Positions 34,160-35,691 of a DNA stretch of 35,691 bases are shown piece after piece. The notes below the pieces were generated by a model that saw nothing but the letters and a program-made list of their open reading frames with translations, did no database searches and was not told the origin of the DNA. The stretch comes from Bradyrhizobium sp. cir1 (GTDB lineage: Bacteria; Pseudomonadota; Alphaproteobacteria; Rhizobiales; Xanthobacteraceae): contig NZ_JACIHE010000045.1 of NCBI RefSeq assembly GCF_014198245.1, positions 1-35,691 of the forward strand, given 5' to 3'. A program made the translations under genes and the position numbers. The number at the start of each line of letters is the position of its first letter. The first letter of the stretch is position 1.

Positions 34160-35070
34160 GGGCGGATCCTCGGATCGATGATGCTGTAGGACAGGTCGAC
34201 GAGAAGGTTCGACAGCACGAACAGGATCGACGTGATGAGAACGCCCGCCTGCACCACTGGATAGTCGCGCGCGAATACCGCTTCGACAACCGTTCGTCCA
34301 AGTCCGGGCCAAGCGAACACCGTCTCGACCACGAAAGCGCCACTCAGCATCGAAGCGAAGTAGACCCCCATGATGGTGACCAGTGGCAGCAAGGCATTGC
34401 GGAATGCGTATTTCCAGATCAGCAGGCGCTCGGGCGTGCCGACGGAACGCCCCATGCGAATGTAGTCGCTGTCAAGCACCTCGAGCATGCCCGAGCGGAT
34501 AATGCGTGTCTGCGCTGCGACCGGATACCAGCCGAGCGCGATCGCCGGGAGTATCACGTGCCGGACGCCATCGGCGCCGAAGGCTGGAAGCCACTGCAGA
34601 GTGACCGCGAAGACGAGGATAAGGATGAGCCCGACCCAGAACGACGGCACTGCCTGGCCCAGCATGGCGATGACTCGTCCGATTTGGTCAACCCAGGAGC
34701 CTCGGTAGACTGCGGAGAGCACGCCAAGCGGAAGCGCGAGCGCGAGGCTGAAAGCAAACGCCGCCGTGGCCAGGAACATGGTTGCCGGCAGCCGTTCAAG
34801 CACGAGAGCCAACGCCGGCATCTGCCAACGATAGGACTGACCAAAATCGCCATGGACCGCCTTCCATAGGAACAGTAGAAACTGCTCCCAAATCGGGCGA
34901 TCGAGCCCTAGTTCTTGTCGCAGGGCGTTGATCGCCGACTGCGGGGCGTCCATCGGCAGCATCAGCGCAACCGGATCGCCCGAAAGGCGCGAAATAACGA
35001 AAATGATTACGCTCGCGCCGAGAATGCTCACCAGCGCGTTGAGCAGTCCTTTGGCAAAAACCGCCTTCAT
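34156..35070 (-). CDS. Dipeptide/oligopeptide ABC transporter permease (DppB-like)
   Basis: Inner-membrane channel subunit, 304 residues, starting MKAVFAKGLLNALVSILGAS with the first helix at about 8-28, then the periplasmic motif SGDPVALMLP and LRQELGLDRPIWEQFLLFL. The EAA-type loop is ARSVGTPER-like (IRMGRSVGTPERLLIWKYAF). The end SIIDPRIRP is typical of DppB. It follows the binding-protein gene by 30 bp. Intact. Confidence 0.93.
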   Translation of the reverse strand: MKAVFAKGLLNALVSILGASVIIFVISRLSGDPVALMLPMDAPQSAINALRQELGLDRPIWEQFLLFLWKAVHGDFGQSYRWQMPALALVLERLPATMFLATAAFAFSLALALPLGVLSAVYRGSWVDQIGRVIAMLGQAVPSFWVGLILILVFAVTLQWLPAFGADGVRHVILPAIALGWYPVAAQTRIIRSGMLEVLDSDYIRMGRSVGTPERLLIWKYAFRNALLPLVTIMGVYFASMLSGAFVVETVFAWPGLGRTVVEAVFARDYPVVQAGVLITSILFVLSNLLVDLSYSIIDPRIRP

Positions 35071-35100
35071 CGTTGCCTCACTTGTCGCGGGAGAGATGGG

Positions 35101-35691
35101 CTATTGCTTAAAGCCGACCTCCTGGAACTGACGCCACGATCCGGGCCACGGCCACGGCCGAAATTCGACATTGTCGCGCCAAGCGAACGTATTGGCAGGG
35201 CGGTACGTGGTCACCCCACCGAGCACATTTTCATGCTTGTAGCGGGCGATCTGCTTAATGAGCTCCACCCGCTTGTCCGGGTTCATAGCCACCTTCAGCT
35301 CGTCGATCATCGAGTCGACTTTTTCATCGTTGGTATTCGAACCCGAACCAAAGCCTTTTCCCGGAACATAGGTGTGCAGCATGCCAGCCCACGCCTCAGC
35401 CGGATCGCCGGGCAACGCGTGACCCCACATCGACATCAAGATGCCGTCGAACTCGGGGCGTTTTGCGCGGAGGACGAGACTGAGCCACGCCGAGTACTCC
35501 AGCTGCTGCACCTTGCAACGAATGCCGACAGCGCCGAGATACGCAAACACCGCCTCACCCATTTCCTTGATGTTGGGCTCTCGCGGCGTAATCAGATTGT
35601 AGCACGTTGTATCGAAGCCGTTCGGATAGCCGGCTTCAGCGAGCAACTGCTTCGCCTTTCGCGGGTCGTACGTGTATGGCTTGAGCTCCGG
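35101..35691 (-). CDS. Family 5 periplasmic solute-binding protein, C-terminal part (gene continues past window)
   Basis: C-terminal 196 residues of a dipeptide/oligopeptide-type binding protein. PYTYDPRKAKQLLAEAGYPNGF is the conserved segment of the family's third domain, followed by MWGHALPGDPAEAW and a C-terminal RQFQEVGFKQ. The N-terminus with its signal peptide lies beyond position 35691. It is the first gene seen of the leftward importer operon. Substrate cannot be inferred; the adjacent broken metallohydrolase may once have acted on it. Confidence 0.92.
   Translation of the reverse strand, partial: PELKPYTYDPRKAKQLLAEAGYPNGFDTTCYNLITPREPNIKEMGEAVFAYLGAVGIRCKVQQLEYSAWLSLVLRAKRPEFDGILMSMWGHALPGDPAEAWAGMLHTYVPGKGFGSGSNTNDEKVDSMIDELKVAMNPDKRVELIKQIARYKHENVLGGVTTYRPANTFAWRDNVEFRPWPWPGSWRQFQEVGFKQ

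Noticed and set aside
1..35691. CRISPR arrays, rRNA or tRNA genes
   Set aside because: No spaced direct repeats of suitable length and no recognisable RNA gene were seen; the only dense repeat is the spacer-free 8-bp array in pabB.

Overview
The window looks like accessory DNA from a high-GC alphaproteobacterium, probably near Bradyrhizobium or Rhodopseudomonas. That placement is an inference from the gene content: polyamine-type and dipeptide-type ABC importers, many acyl-CoA enzymes, a single-chain biotin carboxylase of a type known from Rhodopseudomonas, and IS21- and IS4-like relics. Most genes lie on the minus strand. At least ten genes are broken, several of them beside intact operon partners, which suggests a decaying catabolic island.

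Layout. 1-1790 (+): wreck of a chorismate-using enzyme pair (PabB/TrpE-like and PabA/TrpG-like); the first carries nine copies of an 8-bp tandem repeat. 1929-7326 (-): an SDR and a spermidine/putrescine-type ABC importer (ATPase, binding protein, two permeases); the binding protein and one permease are frameshifted, and the tail of a second binding protein lies between the cluster and the SDR. 7982-10298 (-): two adjacent acyl-CoA dehydrogenases. 11766-12650 (+): a MaoC-type hydratase. 13079-15031 (-): a frameshifted SDR and a zinc-free quinone-oxidoreductase-like MDR. 16029-21355 (-): an ACAD10/11-like dehydrogenase, an IS4-like transposase tail, and a 1129-residue single-chain acyl-CoA carboxylase.

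21443-27115 holds the most interesting structure: two inverted, partly decayed copies of one cassette (Crp-type regulator tail, APH-like kinase, ACAD10/11-like dehydrogenase) facing each other across an AMP-forming acyl-CoA ligase and an IS21 IstB relic. The left copy kept the kinase and lost the dehydrogenase. The right copy kept the dehydrogenase and lost about 0.9 kb of the kinase. One working kinase and one working dehydrogenase remain, on opposite strands. With the ligase and the SDR at 27326, the set resembles the gene content of levulinate-type 4-hydroxyacyl-CoA catabolism, in which a kinase phosphorylates a 4-hydroxyacyl-CoA and an ACAD-fold enzyme removes the phosphate.

28405-35691 (-): a broken CehA/McbA-like metallohydrolase, then a complete dipeptide/oligopeptide ABC importer (two ATPases, two permeases with GTGA overlaps, and a family 5 binding protein cut by the window edge).

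Three frameshifts (pabB 8-bp unit, CehA 4-bp unit, binding-protein 2-bp unit) sit in short tandem repeats and are repaired on paper by changing the unit count. This points to replication slippage, although assembly error cannot be excluded from sequence alone.
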